From Herpetosiphon geysericola (GTDB taxonomy: Bacteria; Chloroflexota; Chloroflexia; Chloroflexales; Herpetosiphonaceae), in the NCBI RefSeq assembly GCF_001306135.1, contig NZ_LGKP01000006.1, positions 62,001-126,000 of the forward strand: a stretch of DNA of 64,000 nt, written 5' to 3'. Under the pieces are notes generated by a model. That model saw only the letters and a program-made list of their open reading frames with translations. It was not told where the DNA came from and did not search any database. The translations under genes were made by a program, and so were the position numbers. Numbering within the stretch: position 1 is the stretch's first letter; each line of letters opens with the position of its first letter. Of this stretch, positions 1 to 7,824 are shown one piece after another.

Positions 1-2247
1 ATTGACAATGATTTTACCCCGGTCTATGAAATTAGCGCGGGCAAAGATAAGCTCATTGCCGACTTGAAACGCGAAATCAAAGCTGCTTCTGCAATTTACC
101 TCGCAACCGACCACGACCGCGAAGGCGAAGCAATTGCTTGGCATATTTTGCAAGCAGCCAATATTGGCAAACGCAAGCCCGTCTATCGAATTACCTTTAA
201 TGAAATTACCAAGGAAGCGATTCAGAACGCAATTCGCAATCCACGCGAAATTGATGCCAACTTGGTCGATGCCCAACAAGCGCGGCGGGTGCTCGACCGC
301 TTAGTTGGCTACAAAATTTCACCAATTTTGTGGGCCAAAGTGCGTCGCGGGCTTTCAGCTGGCCGCGTGCAATCGGTTGCTGTGCGCATGGTCGTCGAAC
401 GCGAACGCGAAATCGAAGGCTTTGAACCCAAAGAATATTGGACGATCGAGGCCGATTTATCGCCAACTGGCCTGAAAAAGCTGGCTAAAAACGATATTTT
501 TCGCGCAATTCTCTACGCCCGCAATGGCAAAAAACTCGATAAATTTGCGATTCCTAGCAAAGACGATGCTGATGCTGTGTTGAATGCCTTGGAAGGCGCA
601 AATTATATTGTCGGGGCGATTACGCGCAAGGATAAACGCCGCTCGCCTTCGCCACCATTTATCACCAGTACCTTGCAACAAGAGGCCAGCCGCAAGCTGG
701 GCTTTAGCTCCAAACGCACCATGCAAGTGGCCCAAAAGCTCTATGAAGGGGTCGATGTTGGCGGCAAGGATGGCACGGTTGGGTTGATTACCTATATGCG
801 TACCGACTCGACCAACGTTGCTGTCGATGCGCAAAACGAGGCTCGCAGCTTAATTACCGAGCTATATGGCAAGGAATATGCGCCAGCCAAACCCAATATC
901 TACAAAACCAAGGCCAAAGGCGCGCAAGAAGCTCACGAAGCGATTCGCCCAACTAGCGTGATGCGCCGTCCTGATCAATTAAAAGCCACGATTGGCCGCG
1001 ATGAGCTGCGCTTATACGATTTGATCTGGAAGCGCTTTATGGCTTCGCAGATGGCAGCGGCAATTTTTGATAGCACCAGCATCGATATTGGCGCTGGAGT
1101 TGGCATCAAAACTGCTGCTGGCGCGCCCTTTACCTTTCGCGCAACTGGCTCGGTGCTCAAATTCAATGGCTTCTTGGCCGTCTATAACGTGAGCCTTGAT
1201 GAAGGCGACGAGGACGAAGACAAAGAGGCCTTGTTGCCGCAACTCAACGAAGGCCAAGCCCTCGATTTGCATGATCTGTTTGGCGAGCAACACTTTACTA
1301 CGCCACCGCCGCGCTATACCGAGGCAACCTTGGTCAAGCAGATGGAAAGCGAAGGCATTGGCCGCCCATCAACCTACGCGCCAACAATTTCGACGATTGT
1401 TGCCCGCGAGTATGTTGAGTTGGTTGAAAAGAAATTGATGCCAACGACCTTAGGCCGCGTGGTGACCGATTTGCTGGTTGAACACTTCAAAGATATTGTC
1501 GATTACAACTTTACCTCGGATATGGAACAGCGGCTTGATGATATTGCTGAAGGCCAGCGCCGTTGGGTGCCTGTGCTGCGCGAATTCTACGATCCGTTTG
1601 CTGTGCGCTTGCATGCTGCCGAAACCGAGATGCGCAATGTCAAGCGCGAAGAAATCAAAACCGAGCTGCCATGTCCGTTATGTAGCAATCATTTGGTGAT
1701 CAAATGGGGCCGTAATGGCGAGTTCTTGGCTTGTTCGCAATATCCAGAATGTAGCTGGACTGGCGATTTGGAGCGTGATGGCGAAGGTGGCATTCACATT
1801 GCCACTCAGCCCGAGATTTTCGGCAACACCACCTGCCCAGAATGTGGCAACCCAATGAGCCTGAAAAAAGGCCGTTTTGGCCCATTCTTGGCATGTACCA
1901 ACTACCCAACCTGCAAAGGCATTCGCAAAGTGCGCGCTCAGGGCAAGGATTTTGTGGTGATTCCGCCGCCCAAGCCAACCGAAGAAAAATGCCCCAAATG
2001 TGGCCGCCCAATGGTGCAAAAAGAGGGCAAATTCGGGCCATTCTTGTCGTGTACTGGCTACCCAACCTGTCGCTCGATTGTGCGCTTAACGCCCAACGAT
2101 GCCCCAACTTGCCCTCAATGTGGCGAGGGCAAAGTGGTTGCCAAACGTGCTCGTGGTGGCCGCACCTTCTATTCGTGCACCCGCTACCCCGATTGTACTT
2201 ATGCCAGCAATGCATTGCCTGTGGCAGTTTCCGAAGAAGTAGCCTAA
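1..2247 (+). CDS. topA: DNA topoisomerase I, C-terminal part (5' end outside window)
   Basis: Type IA topoisomerase that relaxes negatively supercoiled DNA through a 5'-phosphotyrosine intermediate. The frame is open from base 1, so the true start lies upstream. The Toprim acidic motif DHDREGE is encoded near 109-129, and the active-site tyrosine sits in GLITYMRTDSTN near 781-816. The C-terminus carries four consecutive Cys4 zinc-ribbon modules starting near 1672, 1834, 1990 and 2110, each of the form CPxC...C-x4-C; several such ribbons are usual for bacterial TopA and help bind single-stranded DNA. Nothing looks damaged. A hairpin follows the stop. Identification is firm. Confidence 0.97.
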   Translation: MDNDFTPVYEISAGKDKLIADLKREIKAASAIYLATDHDREGEAIAWHILQAANIGKRKPVYRITFNEITKEAIQNAIRNPREIDANLVDAQQARRVLDRLVGYKISPILWAKVRRGLSAGRVQSVAVRMVVEREREIEGFEPKEYWTIEADLSPTGLKKLAKNDIFRAILYARNGKKLDKFAIPSKDDADAVLNALEGANYIVGAITRKDKRRSPSPPFITSTLQQEASRKLGFSSKRTMQVAQKLYEGVDVGGKDGTVGLITYMRTDSTNVAVDAQNEARSLITELYGKEYAPAKPNIYKTKAKGAQEAHEAIRPTSVMRRPDQLKATIGRDELRLYDLIWKRFMASQMAAAIFDSTSIDIGAGVGIKTAAGAPFTFRATGSVLKFNGFLAVYNVSLDEGDEDEDKEALLPQLNEGQALDLHDLFGEQHFTTPPPRYTEATLVKQMESEGIGRPSTYAPTISTIVAREYVELVEKKLMPTTLGRVVTDLLVEHFKDIVDYNFTSDMEQRLDDIAEGQRRWVPVLREFYDPFAVRLHAAETEMRNVKREEIKTELPCPLCSNHLVIKWGRNGEFLACSQYPECSWTGDLERDGEGGIHIATQPEIFGNTTCPECGNPMSLKKGRFGPFLACTNYPTCKGIRKVRAQGKDFVVIPPPKPTEEKCPKCGRPMVQKEGKFGPFLSCTGYPTCRSIVRLTPNDAPTCPQCGEGKVVAKRARGGRTFYSCTRYPDCTYASNALPVAVSEEVA

Positions 2248-2260
2248 GCTTTTTGTTTGA

Positions 2261-2295
2261 CGCAAGGTTTTATCGTTGTGCGATAAAGCCTTGCG
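2261..2295 (+). terminator. Hairpin after topA
   Basis: CGCAAGG-TT-TTATCG (2261-2275) pairs with CGATAA-AG-CCTTGCG (2281-2295) around a five-base loop. Only scattered T residues follow. It lies between the topA stop and the cobS ribosome-binding site, so it is either the topA terminator or a processing hairpin. Confidence 0.6.
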
Positions 2296-2320
2296 TTGCT
2301 GTTTAACCAAGGAGATCATT

Positions 2321-3070
2321 GTGCTCAAGCAGCTTGCCGAAGCTTTGCGCTTTCTCACCATTTTGCCTGTGCCTGGCAAACCAGCCATGAGCGAACACGC
2401 GCTTGTGCGTTCGATGGTGGCTTTTCCCTTGGCGGGCACGCTGATTGGTGGCTTGGTAGCGGCCACATGGTTTGGTGCAACCTGGCTGTGGGGTGCACCA
2501 ATCGGTAGTTTATGTGCAATTTTAAGCTGGGGTGCAATTACCAGCGGCTTGCATTTAGATGGCATTGCCGATAGTGCCGATGCGCTGTTTAGCTGGCGTT
2601 CGCGTGAGCGCAAGCTTGAAATTATGAAAGATAGTCGGATTGGCACGATGGGGGCAATCGCACTGATCAGTATTTTGCTGCTGAAATGGCTATTTGTGCT
2701 TGGCTGTGGCGATCTTGCGTGGCGGGCTTTGATTGTTGCGCCAACCCTTGGTCGTTGGGTCGATATTATTGGGATTTTTTGGTTTCCACCTGCTGCTGAG
2801 GGCGGGCTTGGGCGCACATTCCACGATCATACGCGGCGTAGCGATTTTTGGTGGGCGACGATCTGCGCTGCTTTGATAGCGCTTGGCTTGCTTTGGTGGT
2901 GGGCTGGCTTGCTTTTTGGCGTGGTGATTGTGGCCACGATCATTATTGCCCGCTGGATGGTGCGCTCGCTTGGCGGCCTGACTGGTGATACCTATGGCGC
3001 GCTCTGCGAAATTGCTGAAATGCTGGTTTTAGCAGTAGTCGCAGCCTTGGTTAATCATCAAATGCTTTAA
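2321..3070 (+). CDS. cobS: Adenosylcobinamide-GDP ribazoletransferase (cobalamin synthase)
   Basis: Integral membrane enzyme that joins adenosylcobinamide-GDP to alpha-ribazole in the last steps of cobalamin assembly. The 249-residue length is normal. The conserved N-terminal stretch FLTILPVPG, the acidic motif HLDGIADSADA near residue 82 and the following KDSRIGTMG are all present, with several hydrophobic helices in the second half. The start is the GTG at 2321, which has AAGGAG six bases upstream; an earlier in-frame ATG at 2276 sits inside the topA hairpin and has no such site. No other cobalamin gene and no B12 riboswitch is visible next to it, so it stands alone, as often seen for salvage-type organisms (inference). 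Confidence 0.93.
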   Translation: MLKQLAEALRFLTILPVPGKPAMSEHALVRSMVAFPLAGTLIGGLVAATWFGATWLWGAPIGSLCAILSWGAITSGLHLDGIADSADALFSWRSRERKLEIMKDSRIGTMGAIALISILLLKWLFVLGCGDLAWRALIVAPTLGRWVDIIGIFWFPPAAEGGLGRTFHDHTRRSDFWWATICAALIALGLLWWWAGLLFGVVIVATIIIARWMVRSLGGLTGDTYGALCEIAEMLVLAVVAALVNHQML

Positions 3071-3077
3071 AATACTA

Positions 3078-3100
3078 CCGCGCCAACAACCGTGGCGCGG
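3078..3100 (+). terminator. Hairpin after cobS
   Basis: CCGCGCCA (3078-3085) pairs with TGGCGCGG (3093-3100) around a seven-base loop, eight bases after the cobS stop. There is no T-run, so it is a candidate terminator or mRNA 3'-end stabiliser. Confidence 0.5.
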
Positions 3101-3181
3101 ATGAGTACGAGAATTCATTGCTGAACCCGCTTCTGCTCGGATATATCTACGGACTTTGTTAGCAAATGTTGCAGCAACCCC

Positions 3182-3210
3182 AAAAAATCGTAACGTTTCA
3201 AGCTACGATT
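3182..3210 (-). terminator. Rho-independent terminator of the lipoprotein gene
   Basis: On the minus strand AATCGTA...TACGATT forms a stem (3186-3192 with 3204-3210) followed directly by a run of T (the A-run at 3182-3187 on the plus strand). It lies 36 bases past the lipoprotein stop. Confidence 0.7.
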
Positions 3211-3245
3211 GAGATCTTTGGCTGATTTGGGCGTTGGTGCGCTGC

Positions 3246-3671
3246 TTATGGTAGGCGGATGATGGTTTCAACCTTGATCAAGCAGGCTTCGCCGACCAAC
3301 ATTGTGCCTTCAAGCTGCACTTTTTCGCCAAGCTTGACGACCGCTCCCGCAGCATCGTGAACAACAATGGTCTCTTTGGTGTAATCTTCTGGCACTACAA
3401 TCTGGTTCTTGCCAGTGCCTTCGTTTATATCTGCTGTAAAACCTTCGTTTTGGCTCGGTTCAGCGACAAAATCCAGCCCGCATTGCACAGTACTGCTGCT
3501 TATATTCGAGCAAAAGATAGACAAACCAACTACTAGATAGCCTTCCGTTCTTATGCGCTGGCCATTATTGCTTGCTTGACATGCATCAGCAAAACTTACG
3601 GCAGCTATCTCGCCACAGCCAGCTAACAGCGCAAATAGCAATCCATAGCCCAACTGCCATCTTTGACGCAT
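3246..3671 (-). CDS. Small secreted lipoprotein of unknown function
   Basis: 141 residues. The N-terminus has a positively charged start, a hydrophobic stretch and a lipobox-like LLAGC with Cys at about residue 18, so it is probably lipid-anchored on the outer face of the membrane. The mature part keeps several cysteines and is rich in beta-forming residues; I do not recognise the family. The start at ATG 3671 is preferred over an upstream GTG at 3683 because GTGAG lies about seven bases before it and because it gives a clean signal peptide. It has its own terminator and is separated from the upstream acyl-CoA dehydrogenase gene by a hairpin, so it is probably a single-gene unit. Confidence 0.7.
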   Translation of the reverse strand: MRQRWQLGYGLLFALLAGCGEIAAVSFADACQASNNGQRIRTEGYLVVGLSIFCSNISSSTVQCGLDFVAEPSQNEGFTADINEGTGKNQIVVPEDYTKETIVVHDAAGAVVKLGEKVQLEGTMLVGEACLIKVETIIRLP

Positions 3672-3697
3672 AATTATACTCACTTGTTTAAATGCAG

Positions 3698-3729
3698 AAT
3701 GCCACCATAATTTAATTCATGGTGGCATT
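3698..3729 (-). terminator. Terminator of the acyl-CoA dehydrogenase gene
   Basis: AATGCCACCAT (3698-3708) pairs perfectly with ATGGTGGCATT (3719-3729) around a ten-base A/T loop. It lies 28 bases beyond the dehydrogenase stop, read on the minus strand. No long T-run follows. Confidence 0.6.
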
Positions 3730-3757
3730 GTAGCGTTACGAGCAACAACCTTCGTTA

Positions 3758-4918
3758 CTACATTTTGATTTTATGGCCCAGTTTTTTAAGTTCTTCGCCA
3801 GCAATCACATATTTTTGAATTTCGTTGGTGCCTTCAAAAATCCGTGTGACCCGTGCATCGCGATACATACGTTCGAGCGGTACTTCGCGGCTAAAGCCCA
3901 TCCCGCCGTAAATTTGAATCGCTTCGTCGATAATTTGCGAAGCAGCTTCGGTGCAGAACAACTTAACCATTGATGATTCAAGTGTGGCTGGTTTTTTTGC
4001 ATCAACCAAGGCTGCGCAATGATAGACCATTTGCTCCATCGCATAGATTTTGGTGCGCATTTCAGCCAACTTGATCTGAATTGCTTGGAAATCGGCGATT
4101 GGGCGACCAAATTGTTGGCGTTCGACGCTATAGTGCAAGGCCAATTCGTAGGCTTCTTTGGCCGAACCAAGCGCACTTGCACCCAAGCCACAGCGCCCAA
4201 TATCAAGGGTTTTCATTGCAACGCCAAAGCCAGCTCCAACTTCACCAAGCACGTTTTTGGCTGGTACGCGGCAATTTTCAAAGAAAATCGAGGCGGTATG
4301 CGAAGCGCGCAAGCCCATTTTTTCCTCGACTTTGCCAACTTTGAAGCCTGCAAAATCTTTTTCGACAATAAAGGCCGTGATGCCGCCGCGTGCGCCGCGC
4401 TCGCGATTGGTTGAAGCAAACACCACAATCACATCGGCAAACGAGCCATTGGTGATCCACATTTTGCCGCCGTTGATAACCCAATCGTCGCCATCTTGGG
4501 TTGCAGTCGTGGTAATGCTGGCAGCGTCGGAGCCTGCATTTGGCTCGGTCAGCGCCCAAGCACCCAATAATTTGCCTTCGTTGAGCTTGCTGAGGTAGCG
4601 TGATTTTTGCTCATCGTTGCCCGAAAGAAAAATCGACATCCCACACAACTGAGCATGCGCGCCGATAATCGTGCCAGTTGAAGCGCAATAGCGGTTAATT
4701 TCTTCTTGCAAAATACAATAGCCGACGATCCCAGCATCAGCGCCGCCGTATTCCTCGGGAAATGGAATGCCGAGCAAGCCTAAGCTGCCTGCTTTGCGAA
4801 TCGTTTCGAATGGCACACGCTCTGCTTCGTCGACCTCGCGGGCGATCGGCTTAATTTCCTTGACGGCGAAATCGCGAACGGTTTCACGCAACATGCGTAG
4901 CTCTTCGTTGAGTTCCAT
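3758..4918 (-). CDS. Acyl-CoA dehydrogenase (FadE-like)
   Basis: FAD enzyme that introduces the alpha,beta double bond into acyl-CoA, the first step of beta-oxidation, passing electrons to ETF. Length (386 aa) is that of short/medium-chain dehydrogenases. Visible signatures are ALTEPNAGSDA near residue 118, the FAD/substrate segment WITNGSFAD, and the C-terminal RIFEGTNEIQ, whose Glu362 is the expected catalytic base. The ATG at 4918 has a strong AGGAGG site. With the thiolase and the FadN-like protein upstream on the same strand it makes a fadNAE-like set, but a plus-strand hydrolase gene lies between, so it needs its own promoter. Substrate chain length cannot be told. Confidence 0.93.
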   Translation of the reverse strand: MELNEELRMLRETVRDFAVKEIKPIAREVDEAERVPFETIRKAGSLGLLGIPFPEEYGGADAGIVGYCILQEEINRYCASTGTIIGAHAQLCGMSIFLSGNDEQKSRYLSKLNEGKLLGAWALTEPNAGSDAASITTTATQDGDDWVINGGKMWITNGSFADVIVVFASTNRERGARGGITAFIVEKDFAGFKVGKVEEKMGLRASHTASIFFENCRVPAKNVLGEVGAGFGVAMKTLDIGRCGLGASALGSAKEAYELALHYSVERQQFGRPIADFQAIQIKLAEMRTKIYAMEQMVYHCAALVDAKKPATLESSMVKLFCTEAASQIIDEAIQIYGGMGFSREVPLERMYRDARVTRIFEGTNEIQKYVIAGEELKKLGHKIKM

Positions 4919-4944
4919 TGGGGAAACCTCCTAATGTAAAGGAA

Positions 4945-5100
4945 AAAGTCAAAAGTCAGAAATCAAAACTCAGAGGGCAAAAGGCCAAAACAAAATAGCA
5001 GGATTTAGATAACGTTTTCAGCACTTAAATTAGGGTGTATCATTTAAGCATGAATTCTTAGATTGAATATTTTGCATTTTGCCTTCTGCTTTTTGACTTT
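4945..5100. repeat. A/T-rich inverted repeat between two divergent genes
   Basis: AAAGTCAAAAGTCAGAA at 4945-4961 matches, inverted and with two mismatches, the sequence at 5084-5100. The flanks contain AAAAGGC-type low-complexity words. The right arm ends two bases before the hydrolase start codon. It resembles dispersed intergenic low-complexity repeats rather than a mobile element. Confidence 0.5.
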
Positions 5101-5102
5101 CT

Positions 5103-6071
5103 ATGTATCGTTTTCTACAATTAATTGGCTCGCCAAGCGAGATTGGGCGCTATTTGGCGAGTATGCTCCAACGGGTTAAATCGCCGTTTCGCTCAAGCTC
5201 GTGGGAGCATGATTTGGCCTTTTTGGCCGAATGTGCGGCGATTATTCGGCATACCCATTCGGCTTTGTGGTATGAGTTGGCGAGCTTTGCTGATGCCTTT
5301 GATGCACCAGCAGAACGCAGTTTGTTTTTGCGGGCTGCGGCCTTGCCTCAAGCTTGTTCAGCAGTGGCTTGGCAACATTCCAGCGGCCAAGTATTCGTTG
5401 GGCGTAACTACGATTTTTATATCAATATGCCAACTCGCGATTTGCTTGCGACCCACAGCAGCTATGGCTATAAGCACATTGGCATGAACGGCGGCTTGGT
5501 TGGCGGTCGCTACGATGGCATCAACGAACATGGCTTGTTTGTGGGCTTGCACAAAGTTATGGCCGATCGGCAGGAGCATTTGCAACCAGGTGTGCCGTTT
5601 CATCTGCTGCCGCGTTTGGCCTTAGATTTATGTACCAGCACTGCCGAAGTAATTAGCTTGTTTCGCGAGTTGCCCCAGCTTTCATCCTTTAATTATACTG
5701 TCGCTGATCGTCATGGCCGTTTCGCTCGTTTAGAGTGCTATCCTGGTCAGCCAATCGGCGTTTTAGAAGCAGATACGCTGTTGGCAACCACCAACCACTT
5801 CAATCACCCAGATTTGAGTCCGTTGCAAGGCCGTCGTCCGCTGAGTGATTCCAAGGCGCGTGAAGCCTTTTTATGCGCAGCGGTTGGTCATGAATATGGC
5901 GATCCTTGGTTGCAAACCGCCCAAACCATGAGCGATCACCAGATTCCGCTTTGTTGCCATAAAGAGTTTTCGAGCACACTTTGGTCGGGCTTATATGAAC
6001 TAACTCAGCAACGAGTGGCCTATAGTTTTGGCGCACCCTGCCAAGTCGGCTATCGAGAGTTGGAGTTTTAG
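5103..6071 (+). CDS. C45-type (acyl-CoA:6-APA acyltransferase-like) Ntn amidohydrolase
   Basis: 322-residue protein related to the peptidase C45 / linear amide C-N hydrolase superfamily, which act on amide bonds with an N-terminal cysteine exposed by self-cleavage. The core pattern is ACSAVAW (Cys85) followed by G-x-VFVGRNYDFY (about 95-106) and later HIGMNGGLVGGRYDGINE; Cys85 is the expected nucleophile. This implies an 84-residue segment ahead of it that would be removed or act as a pro-region (inference). The substrate is unknown. No clear ribosome-binding site precedes ATG 5103; the upstream bases belong to an A/T-rich repeat. It sits on the opposite strand inside the fatty-acid oxidation gene set, so it may be an insertion there. 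Confidence 0.75.
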   Translation: MYRFLQLIGSPSEIGRYLASMLQRVKSPFRSSSWEHDLAFLAECAAIIRHTHSALWYELASFADAFDAPAERSLFLRAAALPQACSAVAWQHSSGQVFVGRNYDFYINMPTRDLLATHSSYGYKHIGMNGGLVGGRYDGINEHGLFVGLHKVMADRQEHLQPGVPFHLLPRLALDLCTSTAEVISLFRELPQLSSFNYTVADRHGRFARLECYPGQPIGVLEADTLLATTNHFNHPDLSPLQGRRPLSDSKAREAFLCAAVGHEYGDPWLQTAQTMSDHQIPLCCHKEFSSTLWSGLYELTQQRVAYSFGAPCQVGYRELEF

Positions 6072-6083
6072 CGTTATCTAACC

Positions 6084-6147
6084 ACGAAGGACACGGAGTT
6101 TCACGAAGACTTGGTTAATCGTTCTTAGTGTGCTTCGTGTCCTTCGT
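6084..6147. repeat. Inverted pair of the ACGAAGGACACG repeat between convergent genes
   Basis: ACGAAGGACACGGAG (6084-6098) pairs with CTTCGTGTCCTTCGT (6133-6147), 15 positions with a single G-T pair. It sits exactly between the convergent hydrolase and thiolase genes, where it could act as a bidirectional terminator. Another copy of the same word family is at 10814-10839. Confidence 0.65.
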
Positions 6148-6157
6148 AGTTTCGCCC

Positions 6158-7336
6158 TTACAACAACTCGAAAATGCCCGCAGCGCCCATACCACCACCA
6201 ACGCACATCGTTACCATGCCATAGCGGCCATTACGGCGCCGAAGTTCGTTGATAATTTGGACAGTGAGTTTTGCACCAGTACAACCGAGTGGGTGGCCCA
6301 AGGCGATTGCTCCGCCATTGACGTTGGTTTTGCTTTCGTCGATGCCAAGCTCGCGAATCACTGCCAAGGCTTGTGCGCCAAAAGCTTCGTTCAATTCGAT
6401 CAAGTCGATGTCGCTGAGATTCAAGCCAGTCTTTTTCAAAACCTTGGGAATCGCCACGACTGGGCCAATGCCCATGACTTCTGGGCCAACACCACCAACT
6501 GCAAAGCCAATAAAGCGCGCCAAGGGTTTGAGGCCAAGCTCATCGGCTTTTTGGCGGTTCATCAACAGCACTGCGGCTGCGCCGTCGCTGGTTTGCGATG
6601 AATTGCCAGCGGTTACTGTGCCTTTGACATGGAACACAGGCCGCAATTTGGCCAAGCCTTCCAAGCTGGTGTCGCGGCGTGGGCCTTCATCGACCTTGAC
6701 TGTCGCATTGCTACGTTTGATCGTGCCGCCTGCTTCAGCCTCGGCAAACTCAACATCAACAGGCACAATTTCATCAGCAAAGCGACCTGCTTGAATTGCA
6801 TCGATCGCTTTCATGTGCGAGCGATACGAAAAAGCATCTGCATCTTCGCGGCTGATGTTAAATTGGCGGGCGACATTTTCGGCGGTTAGGCCCATGTTGA
6901 TGTAAATTTCTGGATAGTGCTCGGCCATCCATGGGTTGGGGGCAAATTTGTTGCCCGACATTGGCACCATGCTCATCGATTCAGCGCCGCCAGCGATAAT
7001 CACATCAGCGCCGCCTGCCATAATCCGTTCTGCACCCAAGGCGATTGTTTGCAAGCCCGAAGCACAAAAACGATTGACGGTTTGAGCTGGCACATCGATT
7101 GGCAAGCCAGCACGCAAAGCGGCAATCCGCGCAATATTCAGGCCTTGCTCGCCCTCAGGCATCGCACAACCCAAAATCAAATCTTCGATTTCGCGTGGGT
7201 CTAGGCCTGGAGCTTGTTCAACCACAGCTTTAATTGCTGCCGCTGCCAAATCGTCAGGCCGACTATTGCGAAACATCCCGCGCTTGGATTTGCCGACGGC
7301 GGTTCGCGCACCAGCAACAATCACAGCTTCATTCAT
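6158..7336 (-). CDS. fadA: Acetyl-CoA acyltransferase (thiolase, FadA-like)
   Basis: Thiolase that cleaves 3-ketoacyl-CoA with CoA in the last step of beta-oxidation, or condenses acetyl-CoA in reverse. The 392-residue length and the catalytic residues are canonical: Cys91 in NRFCASG, His348 in GHPLG and Cys378 in CVGGGMGA. The start at 7336 is chosen because AGGAG lies ten bases upstream; the in-frame extension to 7462 runs through a G-rich dispersed repeat and has no thiolase homology. It lies downstream of the FadN-like gene on the same strand, but about 490 bases of repeats and a gene remnant separate them, so co-transcription is uncertain. Confidence 0.95.
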   Translation of the reverse strand: MNEAVIVAGARTAVGKSKRGMFRNSRPDDLAAAAIKAVVEQAPGLDPREIEDLILGCAMPEGEQGLNIARIAALRAGLPIDVPAQTVNRFCASGLQTIALGAERIMAGGADVIIAGGAESMSMVPMSGNKFAPNPWMAEHYPEIYINMGLTAENVARQFNISREDADAFSYRSHMKAIDAIQAGRFADEIVPVDVEFAEAEAGGTIKRSNATVKVDEGPRRDTSLEGLAKLRPVFHVKGTVTAGNSSQTSDGAAAVLLMNRQKADELGLKPLARFIGFAVGGVGPEVMGIGPVVAIPKVLKKTGLNLSDIDLIELNEAFGAQALAVIRELGIDESKTNVNGGAIALGHPLGCTGAKLTVQIINELRRRNGRYGMVTMCVGGGMGAAGIFELL

Positions 7337-7625
7337 CGTTGAATACTCCTTTATGGATGTGGGGATCGGGGGTTGGGGACTGGGGATCGGATTGGTAATC
7401 AATACCAGTTTCACTGACCCGCCCAGTGGCTTGATTTGCTCGAAGCGAGCGTAATAAGCCATTGATTAAACGCCCAACTTGCCCGATTAATCCTTTGGTT
7501 TCAGATAGTTGGTCTGGTTGAAGAAATTCCAAACGTTCTGCAAGCAGAATATGAGTTTGAACTTCCATCAGCGAGCCACGAGCAATTGATAAAAATCGAA
7601 TATATTCCGCTTGATACAGCCGAAA
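7329..7625 (-). pseudogene. Remnant of a four-helix-bundle (S23/23S intervening-sequence type) protein
   Basis: The open frame from 7625 to 7329 encodes EYIRFLSIARGSLMEVQTH followed by a leucine-rich helix, the C-terminal half of the small four-helix-bundle proteins first found in 23S rRNA intervening sequences. An in-frame TAG at 7626-7628 lies directly before it, and the usual N-terminal half (with the NIAEG-type segment) is absent; repeats occupy its place. An ATG at 7568 exists but would start in mid-fold. The frame ends inside a G-rich repeat and overlaps the thiolase start by eight bases. I therefore read it as a decayed gene. Small four-helix-bundle genes are often mobile between bacterial genomes. 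Confidence 0.65.
7361..7390. repeat. G-rich GGGGATCGG dispersed repeat
   Basis: Tandem words GGGGATCGG, GGTTGGGGAC and TGGGGATCGG occur in a row upstream of the thiolase gene. The same word family recurs at 51868-51896, and a C-rich relative lies near 10876-10917. Confidence 0.55.
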
Positions 7626-7661
7626 CTAATCCCTATTCACTGACCGCTGATCCTTTGTTCA

Positions 7662-7723
7662 CCACCCTTCCGTCCCGCCTCAAGGCGGGAGACGCAGGGG
7701 GCTTTAATCCCCCTGCACCCCCT
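7662..7723 (+). repeat. Two-hairpin dispersed repeat, copy A
   Basis: Begins CCACCCTTCCGT and contains hairpin 1, CCCGCC-TCAA-GGCGGG (7674-7689), then hairpin 2, GCAGGGGG-CTTTAAT-CCCCCTGC (7694-7716), ending ACCCCCT. An inverted copy with the same layout is at 56563-56622. Stem 1 differs between the copies by a compensatory change (G-C to T-A), while stem 2 is identical and the loops differ. Confidence 0.75.
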
Positions 7724-7824
7724 CAAGGGCGTGTTGTGGTTCGCAATCGGTGCTTGATGAACCTGACTCAGCCTTCGTGATCTTCGCGATCTTCGCGGTT
7801 CCGGTAAACTGACCCATCATCCTT

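Noticed and set aside
2248-2320. Cobalamin riboswitch before cobS
   Set aside because: The gap is only 73 bases and is filled by a hairpin; no B12 box is present.
7586-7780. Plus-strand frame of 64 codons across repeat copy A
   Set aside because: Its sequence is mainly the two-hairpin repeat; no ribosome-binding site and no likeness to a protein.
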